This document shows positions 16,280 through 23,496 of a stretch of 32,355 bases of DNA, piece after piece; the stretch's first letter is position 1; every line of letters begins with the position of its first letter. The DNA is from Schleiferilactobacillus shenzhenensis LY-73 (GTDB lineage: Bacteria > Bacillota > Bacilli > Lactobacillales > Lactobacillaceae). A model generated the notes under the pieces. It ran no database searches. It was not told the origin of the DNA and saw only the letters and a program-made list of their open reading frames with translations. The stretch covers positions 4,651 through 37,005 of the forward strand of contig NZ_KI271607.1 of NCBI RefSeq assembly GCF_000469325.1. Direction: 5' to 3'. A program made the position numbers and the translations under genes.

Positions 16280-16818
16280 AAAAGAAGCGTGACGGCTTTA
16301 CCTTTCTGGAAACAGTCGCGAGTCTATTTATCGTACTGGCATTTTTGGGTTTGGTTTCCGTTGGTGTTCAGTACGCCATCAGTAACAAGAACAATCAAGG
16401 ATTAGGTGACGATCGATTTGGCTGGTTCCTCGGGTGCCAGGATTTGGCAGATTACTTACATGGTAAAACGCTCGTGGGAATTGAACAGAACGGTGAGCTG
16501 GTCAGGTTGCTTGCTACTGATGGTGATGGCACAAGCAGAGAGGTTAATTTTTACAGGTCGAAGACCGAAAAACGATATATGGTCAGAGCGCAGGTCCTTG
16601 GTGAAGGGCATGTGCCAATCATCACCGGACTAAAATACATTGGAAAGTTTTCGTTGATTAATGATCGGACTCTCAAATTGACAGTCGAGTTGCCCGATCC
16701 TAAAACGCCCGGAAATCCGGAAGGAGTCACCTATGAAACGTATCTCCCAATTGCTGGCACGGCGCCGGCGCGGGGTCATCCTGCCGACATCACTCGTTCT
16801 GGCAGCCCTGCTCCTTAG
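16267..16818 (+). CDS. comGF: ComGF, minor competence pseudopilin
   Basis: The start KKKRDGFTFLETVASLFIVL is a prepilin-like signal (G10 before the cleavage point, E15 as conserved Glu), followed by a globular domain of about 140 residues; the order in the operon makes this ComGF. ATG 16267 lies 11 bases after AAGGTGG and inside comGE. The C-terminal 28 codons overlap comGG in another frame; that part is rich in Ala, Pro, Gly and Arg and returns to high GC, so it may be a non-conserved tail. ComGF helps to stabilise the minor pseudopilin complex. Confidence 0.85.
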   Translation: MVLVKKKRDGFTFLETVASLFIVLAFLGLVSVGVQYAISNKNNQGLGDDRFGWFLGCQDLADYLHGKTLVGIEQNGELVRLLATDGDGTSREVNFYRSKTEKRYMVRAQVLGEGHVPIITGLKYIGKFSLINDRTLKLTVELPDPKTPGNPEGVTYETYLPIAGTAPARGHPADITRSGSPAP

Positions 16819-17065
16819 CCTGTTGGCACTGACCGTCGCCCAAGGCACCAACCGGGTCCAAGCCTGGCACGAGCTGATCCTGAACCAACAGTTCCAAGGC
16901 GCCTTTCTTATCGCCAAGCAAGAAGTTGAAGCGGGCCGACCCACCGGAACTGTGCGCTTCAATGATTGGCAATCCGCTGAATGGGAGCTCAAGCAAGATC
17001 GTATCTACATCACGCTCCACCCCAGCAACCACCAGCAATCTAAATCGCCAACGACCATCTACTAG
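16733..17065 (+). CDS. comGG: ComGG-like minor pseudopilin
   Basis: This 110-residue protein starts with a basic cluster and RRGVILPTSLVLAALLLSLL, then one hydrophobic helix and a short polar domain. The V-I-L-P order resembles the F-I-Y-P of Bacillus ComGG, which likewise lacks the position-5 Glu of other pseudopilins. Being last in the comG series supports the call. ATG 16733 has a good AAGGAG (16721-16726) although it lies 86 bases inside comGF. GC content is again high, so the AT-rich island ends at about this start. The terminator at 17125 closes the operon. Confidence 0.75.
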   Translation: MKRISQLLARRRRGVILPTSLVLAALLLSLLALTVAQGTNRVQAWHELILNQQFQGAFLIAKQEVEAGRPTGTVRFNDWQSAEWELKQDRIYITLHPSNHQQSKSPTTIY

Positions 17066-17118
17066 TCCGTATACCGTTTCCATTCCCGCCCGTAGCGGGT
17101 TTCACAAACAAATACCGG

Positions 17119-17147
17119 TTGGTCAAATACATGGATGATGATACAAT
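17119..17147 (+). promoter_or_regulatory. promoter of the methyltransferase gene, overlapping the comG terminator
   Basis: TTGGTC (-35, 17119-17124), a 17-base spacer and TACAAT (-10, 17142-17147) precede the methyltransferase gene by about 37 bases. The -10 is strong and the -35 weak. Transcription from comG would pass through the same bases as a terminator hairpin. Confidence 0.5.
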
Positions 17148-17169
17148 TATCCATGTATTTTTGTTTTTT
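17125..17169 (+). terminator. comG operon terminator with an embedded -10 element
   Basis: AAATACATGGAT (17125-17136) pairs perfectly over 12 bases with ATCCATGTATTT (17149-17160), followed by a T-rich run to 17169. It is a terminator for the comG operon. Its 12-base loop contains TACAAT, the -10 of the promoter candidate for the next gene. Confidence 0.8.
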
Positions 17170-17183
17170 GGAAGGAGAGCGCC

Positions 17184-18212
17184 GTGGCTGAAACAGATGC
17201 AGTACAACACGTCTTTGCCCCGTTGGACGAGGCCATCACGACCCTGAGTGATGATTTGAAGGTATCCTATCTCGAAGCGCTGCCGGAAGAATTGGCGAAC
17301 CTGAACGCCAATGAAGTGCACGTGGAGAATGGGGCGCCGGCACCGGGGACGGTGGCTAAGCTGACACCGTTGGCCGCCCAGTTCAGTCAGGCGAAGGCAA
17401 CCGCCGGACTGACAGCCGCCCAAACGGCCATTCAATTGGCCATCGTCAAGGGCATGCGGGCCGCGAAGACCGACGCCAATCAGATGATTACCCCAGAAGC
17501 CATTGGTACGCTAGTGGCCACTACGGCGGATGTCATTTTGCACGGCGCCCCCAGCGCGACCATCCTGGACCCTAGTGTGGGTACGGGCAATCTGCTGCTG
17601 ACGGTGATGCGGCAGCTGCCTAAGCCAACAGACGAACAGCGGCACGGGTACGGAGTGGACAACAACGAAGACTTGCTCGCCATCGCCGATGCCTTCGCCC
17701 GCCAGCTGGGGGAGACGGTCGACTGGTTCCACCAAGACGGCATCGCGCCGCTGGTGGTGCCGGCCGTCGATCTGGTCGTCAATGAGCCGCCGGTGGGCTA
17801 CTATCCGCTGGATGACGTGGCGAAGGACTTTGCCACCCACGCCAGCACGGGCCACTCCTTTGCCCACCACCTCTTCATTGAGCAGGGCATGCACTACGTC
17901 AAGGACGGGGGCTTCGGATTCTTCATCGTGCCCACGGCCATTTTCAACACCAAGGAAGCCCACAGCTTAACCGCCTGGATGGCGCAACAGACGTATATCC
18001 AAGCACTGCTGGAACTGCCCAAACAGCTTTTCCAGGACGAGAAAGTCGAGAAATCGATCCTCGTTCTGCAAAAACACGGCGGCGCTGCCCAGCAGGCGAA
18101 GCAGATCCTGCTGGCGGGAATTCCGGACCCGACCGATCGCCGGGGCATCGCAGAATTCTTCCATCATGTCCAGGATTGGCGCAAGGAAAATATCAAGACG
18201 AATTCAAAATAA
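17184..18212 (+). CDS. class I SAM-dependent methyltransferase, YtxK-like
   Basis: This 342-residue cytoplasmic protein has an N-terminal helical region and an N6-adenine-methylase-type Rossmann domain. The SAM-binding motif is DPSVGTGNLL (D129 onward). At the catalytic motif IV place it has NEPPVGYYP (200-208) rather than a clean NPPY, as in YtxK-like proteins with xxPVGYYP; whether these modify DNA or something else is unknown. GTG 17184 has AAGGAG (17172-17177). Lying between comG and ackA is a conserved arrangement in Firmicutes. No restriction or specificity gene is near, so it is not a restriction-modification enzyme by context. Confidence 0.82.
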   Translation: MAETDAVQHVFAPLDEAITTLSDDLKVSYLEALPEELANLNANEVHVENGAPAPGTVAKLTPLAAQFSQAKATAGLTAAQTAIQLAIVKGMRAAKTDANQMITPEAIGTLVATTADVILHGAPSATILDPSVGTGNLLLTVMRQLPKPTDEQRHGYGVDNNEDLLAIADAFARQLGETVDWFHQDGIAPLVVPAVDLVVNEPPVGYYPLDDVAKDFATHASTGHSFAHHLFIEQGMHYVKDGGFGFFIVPTAIFNTKEAHSLTAWMAQQTYIQALLELPKQLFQDEKVEKSILVLQKHGGAAQQAKQILLAGIPDPTDRRGIAEFFHHVQDWRKENIKTNSK

Positions 18213-18231
18213 AAACCCAACGACTGATAAT
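18203..18231 (+). promoter_or_regulatory. candidate ackA promoter
   Basis: TTCAAA (18203-18208), a 17-base spacer and GATAAT (18226-18231) lie 45 bases before ackA and overlap the end of the methyltransferase gene. No terminator separates the two genes, so read-through also seems likely. Confidence 0.4.
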
Positions 18232-18276
18232 GGCGTATGCTAAAGTCAGTCTTTAACGAAAGCAGGTTATCCATCG

Positions 18277-19467
18277 ATGAAAATTTTGGCGGTAAACACA
18301 GGGAGTTCCACACTCAAGTGGAAGCTGTACGACATGCCGGCGGAGCACGTACTGGCAGAAGGAATGCTGGACCGCATGGGTCTGGGCGATTCCGTCTTTA
18401 CAGTCAAGTTCAATGGGTCGAAGACCAAAGAGGTCGGCGACATCAAGAACGCTGAAGAAGCGGTCAAGAAATTAATGGCGACGCTGATCGACCGGAAGAT
18501 CATCGGCAGCTTCGACGAGATTGCGGGAATCGGTCACCGAATCGTGGCTGGCGGGGAGACGTTCACAGAATCTGCCCTGATGACGCCCGAGAACATTAAG
18601 AAGGTTCGCGGTCTGGCCGATTTTGCGCCGCTGCACAACCCGGCGGAAGCTGGCGGTATTGAAGCCTTTGCCAAAATTTTGCCGAACGTGCCTCAGGTCG
18701 GCGTTTTTGACACGGCGTTTCACACCACAATGCCGAAAGAAAACTACCTGTACAGCATTCCCATGGAATATTACCGCAAGTATGGTGCCCGTAAGTACGG
18801 TGCCCACGGGACGAGCCACCGGTACGTGTCGGCCCGGGCAGCGGAACTGCTGCACGCTGACTTGAAATCTTTGAAGATGATCACCCTGCACATGGGCAGC
18901 GGCGTTTCTGTCACGGCCATCAAGGACGGCAAGTCTCTGGATACGTCCATGGGCTTCACGCCGCTGGCCGGTGTCACCATGTCCACCCGCTCCGGGGACA
19001 TTGATGCGTCCCTGGTCGCTTACTTAATGGGCAAGCTGAAGATTACGGACCCGAACCAGATGATCGACATCCTCAACACGAAGTCGGGGATCTACGGCAT
19101 TTCTGAACTCTCCCCAGACATGCGTCAGTTGGAGCAGACCATCGATACGCGGCCGCAATCCAAGCTGGCCATCGACATCTTCGTCAACCGGATCATCAAG
19201 TACATCGGTTCCTACACCGCCATCATGGGCGGTCTGGATGTCTTGGTCTTCACTGCCGGCATCGGCGAAGGCGACATCAAGATGCGTGACCGCATCGTCA
19301 AGAAGCTCAATTACATGGGGGCCAAGATCGACCCGGAGCGCAACGATGTGATGGCCAAGGAGCGCTTGATCTCCACCGATGATTCCAGCGTTAAGGTGAT
19401 GCTTGTGCCGACCAACGAAGAATTGATGATTGCTCGGGACACCGTCCGCGTTGCTCATCTGGCGTAG
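18277..19467 (+). CDS. ackA: acetate kinase
   Basis: AckA interconverts acetyl-phosphate plus ADP with acetate plus ATP, giving ATP from the phosphoketolase or pyruvate routes. At 396 residues it has the family length. The N-terminal MKILAVNTGSSTLKWKL (N7) is the acetokinase signature 1; GHRIVAGGE (R88), the catalytic Asp in FDTAFH (D145), the HGTSHRY block and HMGSGVSVTAI follow in order, as in ASKHA-fold kinases. ATG 18277 has AAAGCAGG ten bases upstream. A strong terminator follows. Confidence 0.97.
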   Translation: MKILAVNTGSSTLKWKLYDMPAEHVLAEGMLDRMGLGDSVFTVKFNGSKTKEVGDIKNAEEAVKKLMATLIDRKIIGSFDEIAGIGHRIVAGGETFTESALMTPENIKKVRGLADFAPLHNPAEAGGIEAFAKILPNVPQVGVFDTAFHTTMPKENYLYSIPMEYYRKYGARKYGAHGTSHRYVSARAAELLHADLKSLKMITLHMGSGVSVTAIKDGKSLDTSMGFTPLAGVTMSTRSGDIDASLVAYLMGKLKITDPNQMIDILNTKSGIYGISELSPDMRQLEQTIDTRPQSKLAIDIFVNRIIKYIGSYTAIMGGLDVLVFTAGIGEGDIKMRDRIVKKLNYMGAKIDPERNDVMAKERLISTDDSSVKVMLVPTNEELMIARDTVRVAHLA

Positions 19468-19486
19468 GCGAACGGTCCCATCGTTC

Positions 19487-19529
19487 AGAACCCTGCGAGC
19501 GGCCCTGCGCCGCGTCTCGGGGTTCTTTT
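19487..19529 (+). terminator. rho-independent terminator after ackA
   Basis: AGAACCC (19487-19493) pairs with GGGTTCT (19520-19526), and an inner stem GCGGC/GCCGC (19499-19503 with 19509-19513) closes a five-base loop. A short T-run follows the right arm. Confidence 0.85.
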
Positions 19530-19546
19530 AGAAAGGAGCAGCCACC

Positions 19547-20008
19547 ATGACCATTCTGTATGCTGTCATCGTCCTAGCGCTGGCTGTGGTCGTGATCATT
19601 GAACGGCGCGCACTGCGGATCAAGGCGCAGAGGCGCTGGTGGTTCACGATCCTCTTGTGGGTCGTGGCCGCCGCCATGCTGATCTTGCCGGTATGGCAGA
19701 AAGGCGGGCAGCAATACCTCATTAGCGGCCTCTTTATCGCAGCGGTGATTGTCCTGCTGACGCTGTGGCGTCAAGGGCTGACGGAGTTTGCGGTGATCAA
19801 CGGGATGCTGGCTACCCGCGCCTTCAGCGGTCTCACCGGTTACATGCTGACGGAGACGCCGGATAAACCGCTGGCGATTACTTTTTATGGCGGCAGTGTG
19901 CGCGTCACCACGCTGCATCTCCTGGCCAGCGCAGACGAAGTGCGCACGTTTCTCAAGAAGCACGCACCGCAGATCAAGCCATTGCGGGAGGCACCCGGAG
20001 AGCGGTAA
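19547..20008 (+). CDS. small membrane protein of unknown function
   Basis: I do not recognise a family. The 153-residue protein has three hydrophobic segments (about 1-19, 33-51 and 57-75) joined by short basic loops, then a soluble C-terminal part of about 75 residues that is probably cytoplasmic. The part around 90-125 (LATRAFSGLTGYMLTET, then ITFYGGSVRVTTLHL) looks like a small beta-rich domain. ATG 19547 has GAAAGGAG (19531-19538) just after the ackA terminator; no clear promoter is visible in between. It may be read from ackA read-through. The next gene has its own promoter. Confidence 0.75.
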   Translation: MTILYAVIVLALAVVVIIERRALRIKAQRRWWFTILLWVVAAAMLILPVWQKGGQQYLISGLFIAAVIVLLTLWRQGLTEFAVINGMLATRAFSGLTGYMLTETPDKPLAITFYGGSVRVTTLHLLASADEVRTFLKKHAPQIKPLREAPGER

Positions 20009-20009
20009 C

Positions 20010-20038
20010 TTGCGCCAAACCCGTGTTCTCTATACAAT
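20010..20038 (+). promoter_or_regulatory. promoter of the 227-residue protein gene (and probably zwf)
   Basis: TTGCGC (20010-20015), an exact 17-base spacer and TACAAT (20033-20038) sit 34 bases before the start codon. The same -35/spacer form is found upstream of the alaS leader. No terminator is seen before zwf, so zwf is probably in the same transcript. Confidence 0.6.
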
Positions 20039-20071
20039 AGTAAGTGAATAGAGTGAAAGAGGTGATGCGCT

Positions 20072-20755
20072 ATGGCTAGACATCGCCGGCGGATCCAACA
20101 TATCGGGCAGATCATTCCAGCGGACCGGATGCGGCAATATGTCGCCCACGCTCAGCTGGCGGACCTGCACTTCCTTCAAGAGCTGATCGACGGCCGCACG
20201 GAGGAGATCCTAGCCGAGGAGGGGGCCAACGAGTTCCCGGCCTTCGCTCGGCTCGCCCAGCAGCGGGAGGATCAGCTCACCACCCTGGCTCGGCTGATCG
20301 ACAAGAATCAAGGCCGGGGGTATTACAAGAAGCATGCCACCGCACCGAATTTCTTCCATGATTATCTGCGGGATTATCCCACGGACGAGATCTTCGATGC
20401 CATCCATACGCTGTGGGCCATCGAGGCCCAGTTGCGGGACATGCAGGCCGCCATCGGGCCGATCCTGCAGTGGCAGCGGCGGATCAAGCAGGCGGGCTTC
20501 ACGATTAACACAGTCCACCATTCCCAGCGCAGTCTCAGCGTGTATCTGTACCTCCCTGTGAATCAGGCCGAGGCCTTCACCATCGTCTTCGGCCAGCACT
20601 TCGACGTGCCCCGCTTTCTGACCACCGTCGCCCACCGGCCCAGTGATCCGGAATTCAGCGTGCGGCTCTCCGACCACGTGACCGGGATGTATTATAATCA
20701 GAGTGAGGGCGCTCAGCAACGGTACCGCGAGGCCGATATTAATTTGTACGTTTAA
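20072..20755 (+). CDS. unrecognised soluble protein upstream of zwf
   Basis: I cannot assign a family. The 227-residue protein starts very basic (MARHRRRIQ), has no signal peptide or membrane segment, and is mainly helical in its first two thirds with many Gln, Glu and Arg. The last third (about 145-227) is richer in beta-prone residues. No catalytic or metal-binding motif is evident and there is no cysteine. ATG 20072 has GAGGTG (20059-20064) and a good promoter further upstream. The stop lies 19 bases before the zwf start, so co-expression with glucose-6-phosphate dehydrogenase is likely, but that says little about its role. Confidence 0.75.
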   Translation: MARHRRRIQHIGQIIPADRMRQYVAHAQLADLHFLQELIDGRTEEILAEEGANEFPAFARLAQQREDQLTTLARLIDKNQGRGYYKKHATAPNFFHDYLRDYPTDEIFDAIHTLWAIEAQLRDMQAAIGPILQWQRRIKQAGFTINTVHHSQRSLSVYLYLPVNQAEAFTIVFGQHFDVPRFLTTVAHRPSDPEFSVRLSDHVTGMYYNQSEGAQQRYREADINLYV

Positions 20756-20774
20756 GTAAGAAATGAGGTTGACC

Positions 20775-22253
20775 ATGACAGAGAAAAGGGCATTATTCAT
20801 CATTTTCGGCGGTTCCGGAGACTTGGCCCAGCGCAAGCTGTACCCGGCTTTGTACGGCCTGTATTACCAGGGCCGGCTCGCCAAGCACTTTGCGGTGATC
20901 GGCACCGCCCGGCGGCCGTGGACGGATGATCATTACCACGACGTGATCAAGCAGTCGCTGGTGGGCGCCCCCGGGTCGGCCCACCAGAAGGCGGAGTTCG
21001 CAGATCATTTCTATTATCAGTCCCACGATGTGACGGATGCCGCCCACTATGTGACGCTGCGCGACTTGGCAGCCAAGCTGGACCAGCAATATGCCCTGGA
21101 CGGCAACCGGGTCTTCTACATGGCGATGGCGCCGCGTTTCTTCGCCACCATTGCCGAGCACGTGAAGTCCGAGAAGCTGTTGTCGGACAAGGGCTTCAAT
21201 CGCTTGATCGTGGAGAAACCCTTCGGTCGAGACTTTGCGTCGGCGAAACAGCTCAACGACGATATTTCCCAGGCGTTCACCGAGAACCAGATCTACCGCA
21301 TCGATCATTACTTAGGCAAGGAAATGGTCCAGGACATCATGCCTCTGCGGTTTGCCAACCCGTTGTTCGAACACGTTTGGTCCAAGGACTTCATCGATAA
21401 TATCCAGATCACCCTGGCCGAGGACATCGGCGTGGAAGAACGCGCTGGGTATTACGAGACGGCCGGGGCACTGCGGGACATGGTCCAGAACCATATCTTC
21501 CAGATCATTGCCATGTTGACGATGGAGAAGCCGGTCAAGTACGATGCCCCGTCGATCCATGCCGCGAAGCGGGCGGTGCTGGCGGACATCAAGCCGTACA
21601 CGCCGGCCCAGGTCCATGCTAATTTTGTCCGCGGCCAATATGTCGGCGGCGACAACGTTGGCCTGTCGTACCGGGAAGAGGATAACATTGCCTCCGATTC
21701 CACCGTGGAGACGTACGTCGCCGGCCGGGTGGACATTGCCAACGACCGCTGGCAGGGGGTGCCGATTTACCTGCGTACCGGTAAGAAGCTGGCTGAGAAG
21801 CAGTCGCGCATCGATATCGTCTTCAAGCCGACAGAGAACAACATTCTGCCGACAGCCGGGGACACCAGCGTCGGCAGCGATGTGCTGACCTTGATTATCG
21901 AACCGGAGACAGGGATGCACCTGACCTTGAACGGCAAGGCCATCGGTGTCAGCGACGCGGTCAGTCCCTTCACTTTGGACCACGCCCTCGACCAAGACGA
22001 ACTGGCCAAGGCGCCCGAAGCATACCAGCGGCTGATGCTCAACATTTTGGAAGGCAACAAACTGACCTTCACCCACTGGCAGGAGCTGGCGGCGAGTTGG
22101 CACTTCATCGATGCCATTCGCACCGTCTGGGATAACGACGGCGCGGACGGATTGGCGTTTTACAACAGCGGCACCATGGGTCCGCGGGAAGCCGACGAAT
22201 TGCTGGCTCGGGATAACCGCCAGTGGGTCTGGCAAGGACCGGCAGCGGATTAA
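20775..22253 (+). CDS. zwf: glucose-6-phosphate 1-dehydrogenase
   Basis: Zwf oxidises glucose-6-phosphate to 6-phosphogluconolactone with NAD(P)+, the entry to the pentose phosphate or phosphoketolase route. The N-terminal FGGSGDLAQRKLYPALY is the coenzyme-binding fold. The active-site block RIDHYLGKE puts D177 and H178, and later H240, at the same numbers as in the Leuconostoc mesenteroides enzyme when ATG 20775 is the start. ATG 20763 is in frame, but GAGG (20766-20769) serves 20775. The 492 residues are normal. Glucose-6-phosphate from the maltose pathway is one substrate source. A hairpin terminator follows. Confidence 0.97.
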   Translation: MTEKRALFIIFGGSGDLAQRKLYPALYGLYYQGRLAKHFAVIGTARRPWTDDHYHDVIKQSLVGAPGSAHQKAEFADHFYYQSHDVTDAAHYVTLRDLAAKLDQQYALDGNRVFYMAMAPRFFATIAEHVKSEKLLSDKGFNRLIVEKPFGRDFASAKQLNDDISQAFTENQIYRIDHYLGKEMVQDIMPLRFANPLFEHVWSKDFIDNIQITLAEDIGVEERAGYYETAGALRDMVQNHIFQIIAMLTMEKPVKYDAPSIHAAKRAVLADIKPYTPAQVHANFVRGQYVGGDNVGLSYREEDNIASDSTVETYVAGRVDIANDRWQGVPIYLRTGKKLAEKQSRIDIVFKPTENNILPTAGDTSVGSDVLTLIIEPETGMHLTLNGKAIGVSDAVSPFTLDHALDQDELAKAPEAYQRLMLNILEGNKLTFTHWQELAASWHFIDAIRTVWDNDGADGLAFYNSGTMGPREADELLARDNRQWVWQGPAAD

Positions 22254-22260
22254 CAGTGTG

Positions 22261-22299
22261 GCGCGGAGCCGACTCAATAGTGAGCCGCCCCGCGTTTTT
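22261..22299 (+). terminator. rho-independent terminator after zwf
   Basis: An imperfect GC-rich stem (22261-22275 with 22280-22294, strongest parts CGCGG/CCGCG and CTCA/TGAG) is followed by five T. It separates zwf from dinB. Confidence 0.75.
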
Positions 22300-22334
22300 C
22301 TTCATGCACGATAGGCAGAAAGGGGGCAGCGGCC

Positions 22335-23462
22335 ATGCTCGGTCGGTTACCAATCATTCGCCATGACGAACGCCGGATCATTCACCTGGACATGGACGCC
22401 TTCTATGCGTCCGTCGAAGAGCGGGAACATCCGGAGTTCGTTGGCCGGCCGCTGGTCATTGCCCGGGACCCGCGGGAAACGCGGGGTAAAGGGGTGGTGA
22501 CCACGGCCAACTATGTGGCCCGCCAATTCGGGGTGCATTCGGCGATGCCGGCCAACCAAGCCGCTCAACTCTTGGCCGGTGAACCGGTGATTTGGCAGCC
22601 GCCGAACTTCACGCTGTACCGGGCGGTCTCGGACCAGATCCACGGTATCATGCACCGGGTCACGGAGTTCATTGAGCCCGTGGCGCTGGACGAAGCGTAT
22701 ATGGATGTCACCCGCCGTTTTCCGGATTGGCCCCAGGCAGTCAGAGCCGCCGCCTACCTTCAGCGCAGTATCCGCCAGGAGACCCGGCTGACCTCCTCCG
22801 TGGGTATTTCTTACAATAAGTATCTGGCCAAGCTGGCTTCAGACTACAATAAGCCCTTCGGTCGGACGATCATCACCCCGGAAGCCGCGCCGCTCTTCCT
22901 GGACCGGCTGCCGATCCGCAAGTTCCAAGGTGTGGGGGAGAAAACCGCCCCCAAGCTGCTGGCCATGGGCATCACCACGGGCGAGCAGCTGCGGGCGCTG
23001 TCTCTTACCCAGCTGACCGACGCCTTCGGCAAGTTCGGCTACATGCTTTACCGCCGAGTGCGGGGCGTGGATGACCGCCCGGTGGCGTACGCCCGGGAAC
23101 GCAAGTCCATCGGCAAGGAGCGGACCTTCGCGCCCTTTCTGCAATCCGATGAAGCCTGCACCCGCCGAATCAGTGCGCTGGCCGCGGAAGTGGCGGAGCT
23201 GTTGCAAAGCAAGCAGCGCAAGGGCAGCACCATCACCTTGAAGATGCGGGACGGCGACTTCGTCACGGAGACCAAACGGGTGACCTTGGCCGAGCCGACG
23301 CAGGACGCCCAGCGGATTACCACCGAAGCGCTGCGTTTGTGGGAAGCTTACGGGACCGGGATGCTGGCTCAAGGTATCCGCCTGCTGGGGGTGACCGTCT
23401 CCGGCCTGGTCCCGGTGACGATGGAGAACCTGACGCTGCCCTTGTTCGGGGAACCGCTGTGA
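22335..23462 (+). CDS. dinB: DNA polymerase IV (Y family)
   Basis: DinB is an error-prone polymerase that copies past damaged bases. The 375-residue protein shows the Y-family signature HLDMDAFYASVE with metal ligand D19, and the second catalytic block LDEAYMD with D119 and E120. A helix-hairpin-helix (around 185-215, KFQGVGEKTAPKLLAMGI) and the little-finger domain follow. The C-terminus ends in LPLFGEPL, resembling a beta-clamp-binding motif (QLxLF type), as is usual for Pol IV. ATG 22335 has AAAGGGGGC just upstream. It stands between the zwf terminator and the promoter of ytoI; no LexA box was noticed in the 35-base leader. Confidence 0.95.
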   Translation: MLGRLPIIRHDERRIIHLDMDAFYASVEEREHPEFVGRPLVIARDPRETRGKGVVTTANYVARQFGVHSAMPANQAAQLLAGEPVIWQPPNFTLYRAVSDQIHGIMHRVTEFIEPVALDEAYMDVTRRFPDWPQAVRAAAYLQRSIRQETRLTSSVGISYNKYLAKLASDYNKPFGRTIITPEAAPLFLDRLPIRKFQGVGEKTAPKLLAMGITTGEQLRALSLTQLTDAFGKFGYMLYRRVRGVDDRPVAYARERKSIGKERTFAPFLQSDEACTRRISALAAEVAELLQSKQRKGSTITLKMRDGDFVTETKRVTLAEPTQDAQRITTEALRLWEAYGTGMLAQGIRLLGVTVSGLVPVTMENLTLPLFGEPL

Positions 23463-23468
23463 TATACT
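23463..23468 (+). promoter_or_regulatory. extended -10 promoter of the ytoI-nrnA-cshB group
   Basis: TATACT, preceded directly by TGA, has the form of an extended -10 element and overlaps the dinB stop codon. A TTGTTC hexamer lies 15 bases upstream as a weak -35. The following genes are close or overlapping, so it could serve all of ytoI, nrnA and cshB. Confidence 0.45.
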
Positions 23469-23496
23469 ATCGACAGAAGTAAATGGGGTGCACACC

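Noticed and set aside
17085-17099. Short CCCGC/GCGGG hairpin as a terminator after comGG
   Set aside because: Five pairs and no T-tract; the 12-pair hairpin at 17125 is far better.
18250-18270. cre site upstream of ackA, as known in Bacillus
   Set aside because: The only CG-centred candidate mismatches four fixed positions of the consensus.
20763-20774. Upstream ATG as zwf start
   Set aside because: It would place the GAGG ribosome binding site inside the coding part, and residue numbering of the active site fits ATG 20775.
21312-22277. Reverse-strand open frame opposite zwf
   Set aside because: Antisense shadow of a gene with complete catalytic motifs.
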